Assembly (NCBI RefSeq): GCF_026151205.1
Contig: NC_087082.1
Coordinates: forward strand, 5,773,908-5,837,907
Reading direction: 5' to 3'
From: Bolinopsis microptera
Taxonomy: Eukaryota; Ctenophora; Tentaculata; Lobata; Bolinopsidae
Length of the DNA: 64,000 nt
In this document: positions 55,418-64,000 of the stretch, piece by piece
Position numbering within the stretch: the stretch's first letter is position 1
Layout: the number at the start of each line of letters is the position of its first letter
Translations under genes and position numbers: made by a program
The notes under the pieces: generated by a model
Databases searched by the model: none
What the model saw: only the letters and a program-made list of their open reading frames with translations
Told to the model about the DNA's origin: nothing

Positions 55418-56132
55418 GGGGGGGGGGGGGGCAAAAGTCAGCAGCCATACGTTGGCCTTAATAGCTCAATCATTGTGTACCCAATTGAAATAATTCTTTT
55501 TGGTATGACTTACTACCACCACTGGTTCGAGGAATTTGTCAAATCGAAAAATATTCGTGTTCATTTTCTTCAAATGAAGGTTCATTTTCGCATTTATTAG
55601 ATAGTTTGGATAGTCGGATCGAGCCAAATTTTATTGAATGGTGTTTGGCCATTTGAATTACGTTTGTCCTGAAAAAAATTAGAGTTCTAGCTTCTCAGAT
55701 GACCGAGATATGAAGCATAACGAGTTTGTTCATTACGTGTGATCAGGTGATTGGGTTGAGGCTAGATCCGCATTACGGGAATCGTGCAGAGAGCTCAATT
55801 ACGGTGTCGTAATTGGGTAATCATTGAGTACCCAATCAATTTTGCTAATGAGATAAACAAATTGCTTTCAATAACTTTGTCATTATATTCCGGATTAAAT
55901 GACCTATTGCAATATGTTACAATGGAGTCTCTAACATGTTCACAAACACCAGTATAAGCAATTTAATGTTGATTGGGTGTGGCCCCCAAAAATCGAATTT
56001 TAAAATTTTGGTCGCGGAATCCTTGAACAAGTAGGTACAGTATGCCATCTGCAAAGCAACAACTCTCAAATATAAAACACAGCGTTGGTATAAGAACCAA
56101 CGTATGGGTACTGACTTTTGCCCCCCCCCCCC
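55418..56132. mobile_element. Poly(G)/poly(C)-ended MITE of a second family
   Basis: Starts with 14 G then CAAAAGTCAGCAGCCATACG and TTGG. It ends CCAACGTATGGG, TACTGACTTTTG and 12 C, the inverse with three mismatches. The interior has GGGTAATCATTGAGTACCCA-type repeats and no coding capacity. Sequence differs from the 29209/42242 family, but the architecture (homopolymer G outside a C-A-A start) is the same. No target duplication is clear. Confidence 0.75.
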
Positions 56133-56194
56133 TGTAATCTGTATGTATCCTTAAATTTTCTGCAGTTTTATTTATTTTGGCTTGGTATGTTAAT

Positions 56195-56430
56195 TATATT
56201 GTATTGGTACAGCTAGGGTGTATTATATATTGTATTGGTACAGCTAGGGTGTAGTATATATTGTATTGGTACAGCTAGGGTGTATTGTATATTGTATTGG
56301 TACAGCTAGGGTGTATAATACATTGTATTGGTACAGCTAGGGTGTATTGTATATTGTATTGGTACATCTAGGGTGTATTATATATTGTATTGGTACAGCT
56401 AGGGTGTATTATGTATTATTATGATTGTCA
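56195..56430 (+). repeat. 31-bp minisatellite (7 copies)
   Basis: Unit TATTGGTACAGCTAGGGTGT plus ATTATATATTG, just 5' of the CCCH gene. Confidence 0.93.
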
Positions 56431-56704
56431 AAGATTTCAATTCAATATCCTTCGTAAGTATCACACCATCTTAACATCATGTTCTTCAATAATAACACTT
56501 TTAGACCCTTTAGAGTATATTTGTCATTTCAATTCATTGCTTTTCTCTTATTAATCTAATTTTTCGTGTGTCTCAATATGTCAGCCCAATTGAGAGTTAA
56601 CGGAATTTGAATTATAGCTACCGAAGAAGCCATAATTTACAATTAAGATTCCCAAAATATTTACCTTACCATTTACCATAGCACTTAAATGACAATAGGT
56701 GCAG

Positions 56705-59700
56705 ATGGATCTGATAGCTGGTAACTACTCGGATAGCTCTGCAGATTCAGAAAATGACAGCGAGTTGGAAGACGTGGATAAAGGCGAGACGGAAAAAACT
56801 GAAGATTTAATACCACTCCCAGAATTTGAAATAGACTCTAGTGGAATGGGGAAATCTAGGGAGAAAATTGATCCCAAGGTCATTTTTGGTTTAGTTACTT
56901 AGGAGCTAGCATCTTTTATCAACTTAAACAAATATTTTAATGTACATGAATATTGATTTAAGTTTGCCGCATAAAGAATGCTCTGAGTTGGAGATTCTGA
57001 TGACGAATCATCCTGGCAAAATTGAGCTATCTGCTGACATTTCAGGTGTCAGTGTTCAGGAATGAATATGTTGCTGAAAGGGAGGAAAAGAAGGCAGTCA
57101 TGGAGCAACACGTCCAATTGAGCAATTCAGTCATTTCTTCTGTTGAAACTCAAGGTAAAATCAGACTCAAATCTCAATGTAACAACTCATAGTCGTAGAG
57201 ATAGTTATGATATTCCAAATCAGTAGCGTGAATAGCTTTCTCTTGAGAAGAAAAAAATACTATATGGAATTTAATAAAGATATAATATAAAGATATGTAA
57301 AGATTTAGTACCCAAAACAGAAACGCAATAATACAAGTGCGATTGAATTAAGCTATTGTATAGTATTTTTGCGCTTTGTTTGGAATGGATTTTTTTAGTT
57401 TTGTCATTACGTCAGCATTTCTAGATATGCATGTCTTTTTGTTCCTTCGGCGCAAAAACCATTGCAGGAAACATTTTTCACTATCAATTCAATATTACAT
57501 CATTACATTCATATAGATAACAACAAACCAGAGTTTTGAGATAACGAATTACGGTGACTCTGATTCCTAGATGTAGTAGAAGGCACAGCCAGCCAAGGGT
57601 CTACTTTCTCATGACTATTCTTACACTGACCTGTCAATTTCACAGTCGATTTCAGTCATCACATTTTCAGATTGTGAAGGGTGGACCCATCCTGTAGTAC
57701 AAACTGTTCGAACTACTTGTGAAGGACGAGCCATTCGTGGACGACCTGTTTCTAAGGTACAAACTGGTCGACCTACTTGTGAAGGACGAGGCGTTCGTGG
57801 ACGACCTGTTTCTGAAGTACAAACTGGTCGACCTAATTGTGAAGGACGAGCCGTTCGTGGACGACCTGTTTCTGAAGTACAAACTGGTCGACCTACTTGT
57901 GAAGGACGAGGCGTTCGTGGACGACCTGTTTCTGAAGTACAAACTGGTCGACCTACTTGTGAAGGACGAGGCGTTCGTGGACGACCTGTTTCTGAAGTAG
58001 AATCCGATCGAACTACTTGTTGCTGAACCGTATCACTGGCTTGTAACTGCGTGAATCCTTGCGTGTGGTAAACTTCCGATTTGGGGAACCTACAGGTGAT
58101 GAGCAGGTTACACCATTTCCTGAATCTCTTCATTCTGCAGTAATAGAAGATTGGATTGAGTGCAGCATTCACCACCACACTCTCCATCTTGGCAATGTGC
58201 CAGGAGTACCAGTACATGAACCGAGTACCGAAGTAAGCACCTGGGTACTCCACCCCAAAGAAACGGGTTGTCATGTTGTGCATCATGTTGATAAAGAGAG
58301 GGAAGTTGCACACTAGAAAGAGGCTGGTGAACATGGCTATCGTTATTGTGGCCTTGTTTTTCATTCTTTTTATAGTCCTGGCTCTTGGGCTCTTTGGCTT
58401 GCTAGAAACAGATTTCTTAGCGGAGAAGTAGAGCTTGGTGATGGAAACAATGAGGGTAATGAAGGTTAAAATGGGAGGCAGTCCCACCATGACCAGGTTT
58501 ACAGCGTGCTCGAACTTCATCTCAAAGTTGTAATAACAGTAGGCCCCGTCCCAGGAGTACTTATACTCGCCCCTGAGAGGAGGGATAAGGAACTGCAGGA
58601 AGGGTATTAGGAGTAGGATTATCAGGTAACCCACCACACAGCCCATCACTGTTCTTATCCTCATCTTGTAGAAGGGCTTCACTATTGCCACTGTCCTCGA
58701 CGTACTGAGGAGGAGAACCAGGAATATGGACATCTTCTGCAGGATTGTGTAGAGGATTTCCCAGACAACACAGACCAAGTAACTGTTGAACATGCCGGGT
58801 CTTCTACCTCTGAACATTGCTATGGTAACGGGCAGGTGAGTGAAGGAGGTAACACTATCAATACAACAAATGCTGATGTAGAGCAAGGTTACCCGGTCCT
58901 TCTTATTGGTGGATGTGAAGAAGGTAGCTCCTAAGATGTTACCTGGGATACCGACCAGAGCGCAGAGAAGAAGTAGGGAGCCCAGCGAGTAATCAAGGGA
59001 AATGAAGGGAGTCTTCATGCCCGGGTAGTCAGGGTAGGACTTGACATGGGGGTTGTGTGACGCATTCATAGTTCCTGGGCCAGAATGAGGGTTAGTTGTT
59101 CAACCTCACTTTCAATCCATACTTCTTAAAAGAAATTTAAATTTTACAATGGTTTGAACCTGTGAAGATTGAATTCAAATTTACGACAAAATTTAGAAAA
59201 AAATAATTAGATAAAGGAAATGAGTGTTGGTGGTTAGCATAGAAGGAATTTCCACTGTATTAAAACGCATAAAGAGTCACCGAAGAATTATATCCAACAA
59301 ATGAAATCATTATGATCAATCATAAGCAAACCATTATCGAAACTTCGACTAGCCGAACAAAATGAAAAACAATGACTAAATGTCTGAGATTTGAATGACA
59401 AATATTTCACATGAACGGAACTGCTATGCTCTTACTGTAATCAGACCGTAAACGACAACTCGACCAGTGTGGGAGTAAGGACAATATAAATAGTCCAGGC
59501 TGGTAGTTGGTACCTCCAAGAAGTGCCTCAGACTGCAAATTCGAACAATCCGATCAAAAATTATTATCCATTTGATTAACAAAAGAAGTCGCACAGTCAA
59601 ACGACCGCCCGCGCCAGGTAATTGGTATGTTGAACGGTCTATATTAGTGCCTCAGACTGCAGATTCCAACCATCCGATCAGAAATTATTATCAGTTGATT

Positions 59701-62581
59701 AACAACATAAATCGCACAGTCAAACGACAGCCAGGTAATTTGTTGGTATGTTTATTTGGTATGTTGAACGGTCCGTTCAACATACCAAATTAACATGCCA
59801 ACAGAACGGTCTATTAATACTTATATGAGATTTATAAGTATCAATAGTAACTCGCTGACCGACAACTCGGCCTAATTATTTTAGGTTCTCACACTCAGAC
59901 AGGGTAGGGTGTCACGTGACTATATGCACGTGGGCAGTCACGTGACTATGTGCACGTGGGCAGTCACGTGGTCTGATTTGTTGCGTGACAATCAGAACAA
60001 TTTTTGGACGAGAATTTGGTCTAATCTAAATAAAAGATCTTATGACAAATATCTGAGCAATATACATTTGCAAACAAACTTGTGAATAAAGGTTTGGTTA
60101 ACAATGATAGGGGTAATAATGAATCGTAATTAGGGTTTAAGGTTTAATTTTTCTGTCGTAAAATTTTACATATATTAGCGATAAGAGAAATACCATTGTT
60201 GGACGTGAGGAGAGTGAGGACTCCTCAAACTACATTAAATTAATTCCTTCTGTAACGTCCTGAATAAATATAGTTACGAAAACAAAATTTACTAACAATT
60301 TTAAAACATTTTAAAACGTACTGAAGTTCACCAAAAAATGTATTATATACGGTATTACTAATGCAAAGATAAAACAAAAGAACAAATAATAATCAAAACA
60401 AATATCAACATAATATAACATAATGTATTTATATTTTATATAACACCTTGTTATACAGATAGTATAAACAACAGTCTTAATAACAGAACAAATAATTATA
60501 CTTGCTATCAATTAGGGGTAGTTGGGTAATAAACGTTTTGTTAAGTAGCTTATTAGTACGCTGTGCACGTGGGCAGCTAACTAGTACGCTGTGCACGTGG
60601 GCAGCTAACTAGTACGCTGTGCACGTGGGGAGCTAACTAGTACGCTGTGCACGTGGGCAGCTAACTAGTACGCTGTGCACGTGGGCAGCTAACTAGTACG
60701 CTGTGCACGTGGGCAGCTAACTAGTACGCTGTGAACGTGGGCAGCTAACTAGTACGCTGTGCACGTTGGCAGCTAACTAGTACGCTGTGCACGTGGGCAG
60801 CTAACTAGTACGCTGTGCACGTGGGCAGCTAACTAGTACGCTGTGCACGTGGGCAGCTAACTAGTACGCTGTGCACGTGGGCAGCTAACTAGTACGCTGT
60901 GCACGTGGGCAGCTAACTAGTACGCTGTGCACGTGGGCAGCTAACTAGTACGCTGTGCACGTGGGCAGCTAACTAGTACGCTGTGCACGTGGGCAGCTAA
61001 CTAGTACGCTGTGCACGTGGGCAGCTAACTAGTACGCTGTGCACGTGGGCAGCTAACTAGTACGCTGTGCACGTGGGCAGCTAACTAGTACGCTGTGCAC
61101 GTGGGCAGCTAACTAGTACGCTGTGCACGTGGGCAGCTAACTAGTACGCTGTGCACGTGGGCAGCTAACTAGTACGCTGTGCACGTGGGCAGCTAACTAG
61201 TACGCTGTGCACGTGGGCAGCTAACTAGTACGCTGTGCACGTGGGCAGCTAACTAGTACGCTGTGCACGTGGGCAGCTAACTAGTACGCTGTGCACGTGG
61301 GCAGCTAACTAGTACGCTGTGCACGTGGGCAGCTAACTAGTACGCTGTGCAGGGTTACCTTTAAAAGTCTGGTGTTCATGTTTGGTTTGAAGCGAAATGA
61401 AGATAGAATGAGGGTTAGAGTCGGGTGTATGATTAGATTTAAAATTTGGTATGTGGAAGTATGGTTTAACTGTGCTGCGAATTGCCGTTGTTTACTTGGT
61501 TGCTGTCGAATGAATGATCAAGTACTGGATTAGCATCGTAAAGAAAGTGGATGTGTGTACCCTCATGCTACTAGGGTCTAGGATACAGAGTGAGATGATA
61601 CGTTTAAACAGTGGAAAGAGGCTGCTTGTTGTTTACCCAGTTATCAATTACTCGGTTAGTGATTAGGGAGCTCGTATCTGAAATCATGACGTATGGTCCT
61701 TAATCCGAATAAGGTACAATGGAAGTCACCTGCACGTGCACCCTTTAGAGATAATAAACTACTGGAAAGATTAGGACTGATGAAGTCATGAGGTAGTTCA
61801 GTTTTAGATCACACCCCTCTATTATTAGTAAAACTATTTAATTTTAGTTCAGTTGATAAGATTAATTGACATATTATTGTTGTCCTAGGAAAGAAAGTGT
61901 GCTGGCAGTTTCGTAAGCACGGAAGATGCAGACAAGGGCACAAGTGCAGGTTTGCTCATGATAACGACCTGTTCAACGGAGCCGGCACTATTCCTTCTAA
62001 AGCAACTCCTGCTTTCGGTAAGAAGTTTCAGAATTCAAACCCCTACTATCCGACATCCGTCTATACATCGATGAAACCGTGTTGTTTAGAATATTAAGAA
62101 ACGTTATTACAACTAAATTCCAGGTAGTGGTTACTCAGCATTACCTGGTTACTATAACAACTAAATTCCAGGTAGTGGTTACTCAGCACCGCCTGGTTAC
62201 TATAACAACTAAATTCCAGTAGTGGTTACTCAGCACCGCCTGGTTACTATAACAACTAAATTCCAGGTAGTGGTTACTCAGCACCGCCTGGTTACTATAA
62301 CAACTAAATTCCAGCAGTGGTTACTCAGCACCGCCTGGTTACTATAACAACTAAATTCCAGAAGTGGTTACTCAGCACCGCCTGGTTACTATAACAACTA
62401 AATTCCAGGTAGTGGTTACTCAGCACCGCCTGGTTACGAACACCCTTTAGAGGAGGAGGAAGAGGATGGAGCTCCTAAGAAGAAGAAGAGAAAGTTCGGT
62501 TTACCAGACACTCTTATTCCTAAAGCAAAGGTTATCACTATCTACAAGGACCATAAGAAGAAGGAGAGATCCTTTAAGTGA
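56705..62581 (+). CDS. CCCH zinc-finger protein, four exons, about 194 aa
   Basis: Exons 56705-56878, 57046-57154, 61889-62017, 62409-62581; all phases match. The N terminus is acidic ([20 protein letters not shown]). Exon 2 is a charged helix ([19 protein letters not shown]). Exon 3 holds one CCCH finger, [20 protein letters not shown] (Cx8Cx5Cx3H), usually an RNA-binding module. Exon 4 has an acidic run, the nuclear-localisation-like PKKKKRKF and a conserved-looking tail [16 protein letters not shown]. One finger plus an NLS suggests a nuclear RNA-processing factor, but I cannot name the orthologue. The exon 1 donor (gtcatt) is weak. AG at 56697-56698 lies 6 bases before the ATG. Intron 2 (4.7 kb) contains the GPCR gene and a CACGTG array. 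Confidence 0.82.
57621..59069 (-). CDS. Class A-like G-protein-coupled receptor, single exon, nested in the CCCH gene
   Basis: 482 residues, ATG at 59067-59069. Seven hydrophobic helices: TM1 with [10 protein letters not shown]2 [13 protein letters not shown]3 ending [17 protein letters not shown]4 [15 protein letters not shown]5 [20 protein letters not shown]6 [19 protein letters not shown]7 [24 protein letters not shown] fits NPxxY and helix 8 follows. TM3 has TSR where DRY is usual and TM6 has CNFP for CWxP, so this is a divergent receptor. A TM3-ECL2 Cys pair is available (VCVVWE; GAYCYY). The tail has about five 20-residue repeats ([19 protein letters not shown]) from a 60-bp minisatellite. 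An Asn-glycosylation site is at residue 2. Ligand unknown. A pyrimidine-rich cccag ends 5 bases before the ATG. Confidence 0.9.
   Translation of the reverse strand: MNASHNPHVKSYPDYPGMKTPFISLDYSLGSLLLLCALVGIPGNILGATFFTSTNKKDRVTLLYISICCIDSVTSFTHLPVTIAMFRGRRPGMFNSYLVCVVWEILYTILQKMSIFLVLLLSTSRTVAIVKPFYKMRIRTVMGCVVGYLIILLLIPFLQFLIPPLRGEYKYSWDGAYCYYNFEMKFEHAVNLVMVGLPPILTFITLIVSITKLYFSAKKSVSSKPKSPRARTIKRMKNKATITIAMFTSLFLVCNFPLFINMMHNMTTRFFGVEYPGAYFGTRFMYWYSWHIAKMESVVVNAALNPIFYYCRMKRFRKWCNLLITCRFPKSEVYHTQGFTQLQASDTVQQQVVRSDSTSETGRPRTPRPSQVGRPVCTSETGRPRTPRPSQVGRPVCTSETGRPRTARPSQLGRPVCTSETGRPRTPRPSQVGRPVCTLETGRPRMARPSQVVRTVCTTGWVHPSQSENVMTEIDCEIDRSV
57719..58005 (-). repeat. 60-bp coding minisatellite in the GPCR tail
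   Basis: Five units of about 60 bp encode TSETGRPRT(P/A)RPSQ(V/L)GRPVC. They are highly similar, so copy number may vary between individuals. The unit keeps all six frames open, which explains the extra frames here. Confidence 0.93.
59070..59518 (-). other. GPCR upstream flank
   Basis: AT-rich, no gene. Contains the T/C-rich tract and CAG directly before the GPCR start. Confidence 0.45.
59519..59790 (+). repeat. About 126-bp tandem duplication with terminal hairpin
   Basis: AGTGCCTCAGACTGCA... GGTATGTTGAACGGTC occurs at 59522-59645 and 59646-59776 with small differences. Positions 59754-59790 form a 37-base near-perfect palindrome (TGGTATGTTGAACG / CGTTCAACATACCA). Confidence 0.85.
59910..59970 (+). 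repeat. 26-bp E-box duplication
   Basis: GTCACGTGACTAT-TGCACGTGGGCA occurs 2.5 times. Contains CACGTG twice per unit and resembles half of the 28-bp array at 60553. Confidence 0.85.
60195..60275 (-). mobile_element. LINE 3'-end fragment, inverted
   Basis: The reverse complement matches 24540-24620 (GGACGTTACAGAAGGAATTA, GAGGAGTCCT, CTCTCCTCACGTCC). Confidence 0.55.
60541..61352 (+). repeat. 28-bp minisatellite with one CACGTG E-box per unit (about 29 copies)
   Basis: Unit GCTAACTAGTACGCTGTGCA plus CGTGGGCA. Almost every unit is identical and has TGCACGTG; only three show single-base changes (GTGAACGTGG, GCACGTTGG, GTGGGGAG). It lies in CCCH intron 2, about 1.5 kb upstream of the GPCR start. 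Confidence 0.96.
61353..61888 (+). other. End of CCCH intron 2
   Basis: No gene recognised. A GCACGTGCAC palindrome lies at about 61731-61740. Confidence 0.45.
62105..62408 (+). repeat. 46-48-bp array duplicating the CCCH exon 4 acceptor and exon start
   Basis: Six upstream copies of AATTCCAG|GTAGTGGTTACT and CAGCACCGCCTGGTTAC precede the real exon 4. In each upstream copy the coding part is followed by TATAACAACTAA, so entering at any earlier acceptor adds ...PGYYNN and stops. Three copies have lost the GT after CCAG. Confidence 0.93.
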
Positions 62582-63288
62582 ACTTTTAGTTTTTTTGTTG
62601 TTATGATTTTAGTGTAAGATTAGGCTCCTTAGCCTTTCTATTAGATACTTTGTTTTTAAAGGAGCCGTATTGATTTCTATCAGCTCAGGTAGCTAGAAAC
62701 TTATCTCTTACATCAGTTTAGCTTTTTATTATAAGCCATCGAATTTTTAACATTTTTTGCATTATTTATTCTATTTATAATCAAAAGTTTTAGGGAGTAA
62801 TAATTGTATTTCCCGCCTTTTTAAATTATCCGATATTGCTAGGGGGGTGACACGTCCGTCTATAATGCTAGTATATTTATAGTTTTGCGATGTGCAATAA
62901 TGTTCAAGTAGTCAAGAGTATTATTCTTCTTTTATTATGATCAGTTTATTTAGGTACCTGCTATACTCTTCAAGTGTTTATTTGTTACTTCATTATTATC
63001 ATCTCCTCTGTATACTGTGCTGCATTCTGAATTACTTACTTTCTAACCCTTCATCTTTGTATCATTTCTCATTATAACAATTTAAGAGATATTAACGTAT
63101 CACATACTGTTTATATATAATACTTAAGTACAAGATAATTTTAATCCACTGACTCAACAGCTGTGGATGAAGACCCATACTTCAGAGATGGGTATTAACA
63201 TGTAATCCCAACAAAGGTGGCATGTTATAAGAGAGAAGCAGGCTAATAATACAAAAGTTACACAGTTATCTTATACACAGTAAACAAT
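62582..63288 (+). other. Intergenic region, CCCH gene 3' flank and next promoter
   Basis: AT-rich. AG at 63279-63280 lies 8 bases before the next gene's ATG. No gene seen. Confidence 0.45.
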
Positions 63289-63336
63289 ATGAATCCCTAC
63301 AATCCTGGTAATGCTTGCAGTCTCTGGATGGGAGAT
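63289..63336 (+). CDS. First exon of a probable TRNAU1AP/SECp43-like RNA-binding protein (partial)
   Basis: Encodes MNPYNPGNACSLWMGD with donor GAT|gtgagt in phase 0. SLWMGDL is the characteristic start of the first RRM in TRNAU1AP (SECp43, selenocysteine-tRNA-associated) and related Nam8-like proteins. Only 16 codons are in the window, so the call is tentative. Confidence 0.45.
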
Positions 63337-64000
63337 GTGAGTAATCTTAATTTCTTATCACTTAAGGGGAGGGGTGACTGGTGGAGAGGGGGGAGAGGGG
63401 GAGGGGGGTTCTTGATGTGAATCAAAGTAGATGTTGGTATCTTGTGGCTGCTTTGTTGTGCTGATATTTGTATGCACTTTCTTTGGTAAGAATGAACGTT
63501 AATTCGTGCTTTACTTTAGAATAACATGATTTACATGACTTGACATGATAATACAGGGGGGGGGGGGGGGGGTACAATTACTATTCGAGGAACAATATAA
63601 TAATTTGAACATGACGCGACAAAAACGGTTTAGAAAACATCGGCAAAACTACTGAAGAACATGAACTATTTCTATTCTACAGAAGACAATACAAGTCTAA
63701 ATAAAAGCTATAGCACAGTCTCCCTTATTATAATCCAACAACAGAATTAATAAAGCTGATATTTACAGCTGTCCAAACTTAGAAACTAATAACGGTACTT
63801 TTGTAGTGTGCAGCTGCAGACTTGTGTCTAGAAGGAACATAAGAACATGCACGTGGCTACCCCGTGGCGCAAATCTGAATATCGTGCAGTATTAATATTA
63901 TACGTTATATAATTTGTATATATTGTATATATATCTATATCTATATATATAATATATATAATTTGTATAATTTGTATATTATATATATATTAAATAACGT
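63337..64000 (+). other. Intron 1 of the last gene, runs off the window
   Basis: Contains a GGGGAGAGG-rich purine patch (63365-63410), an 18-base G tract (63556-63573) and an AT-rich (TATA)n stretch at 63900-63990. No second exon recognised. Confidence 0.4.

Noticed and set aside
56699-56704. GTG start for the CCCH gene
   Set aside because: Nuclear genes rarely start at GTG, and an ATG lies six bases downstream in frame (56705). The same reasoning moves the glycosyltransferase start to 36881.
60541-61352. CRISPR-like 28-bp repeats
   Set aside because: The 28-bp units are head to tail with no spacers; this is a tandem satellite.

Overview
The window is animal (metazoan) nuclear DNA. It holds multi-exon genes with GT-AG introns, metazoan gene families (CCAR1/DBC1, TMEM41B, class A GPCR, UDP-glucuronosyltransferase) and many invertebrate-type transposon remnants (hAT, pogo/Tc1-mariner, Harbinger-like MITEs, L2/CR1- and jockey-like LINEs, a Penelope-like element with a GIY-YIG domain, a tRNA-derived SINE). 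It is AT-rich and unusually full of tandem repeats. A cnidarian, perhaps a hydrozoan, would fit, but the species cannot be fixed from sequence alone.

Layout. 1-1512: the 3' part of a UDP-glucuronosyltransferase, possibly a pseudogene. 2289-46158 (+): a CCAR1/CCAR2 (DBC1) orthologue that I reconstructed as 20 coding exons. All junction phases agree, giving 2979 nt and 992 residues (S1-like, RS-rich, DBC1 core, SAP, EF-hand-like, coiled coil). Two single-exon genes lie in its introns: a BTB/POZ protein on the minus strand (20313-22118) and a signal-anchored glycosyltransferase on the plus strand (36881-38347). 46159-53178: a transposon-rich intergenic block. 53179-54930 (+): a complete five-exon TMEM41B (VTT-domain) orthologue. 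56705-62581 (+): a four-exon CCCH zinc-finger gene with an intronless class A GPCR nested on the minus strand (57621-59069). 63289 onward (+): the first exon of a probable TRNAU1AP/SECp43-like gene running off the window.

The most unusual property is that tandem arrays sit at, and often include, the exon-intron junctions. In CCAR1 and the CCCH gene the duplicated unit repeatedly contains the exon edge plus its splice site: 11 x 92 bp at exon 7, about 10 x 23 bp at the exon 13 acceptor, 4 copies at the exon 13 and 16 donors, about 63 x 39 bp at the exon 15 donor, and about 7 x 46-48 bp at the CCCH exon 4 acceptor. At exon 15 each 39-bp unit keeps an open 13-codon frame and a donor in the same phase, so any of about 59 donors would give an in-frame protein. 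About half of all acceptors read AG|GT, the proto-splice motif expected if introns arise by tandem duplication of AGGT-containing DNA.

Five genes have a 3'-splice-site-like signal 1-8 nt upstream of the ATG, which suggests spliced-leader trans-splicing or very short 5' leaders made by 5'UTR introns. A second novelty is a MITE-like family with poly(G)/poly(C) termini and apparent 5-6 bp target duplications.
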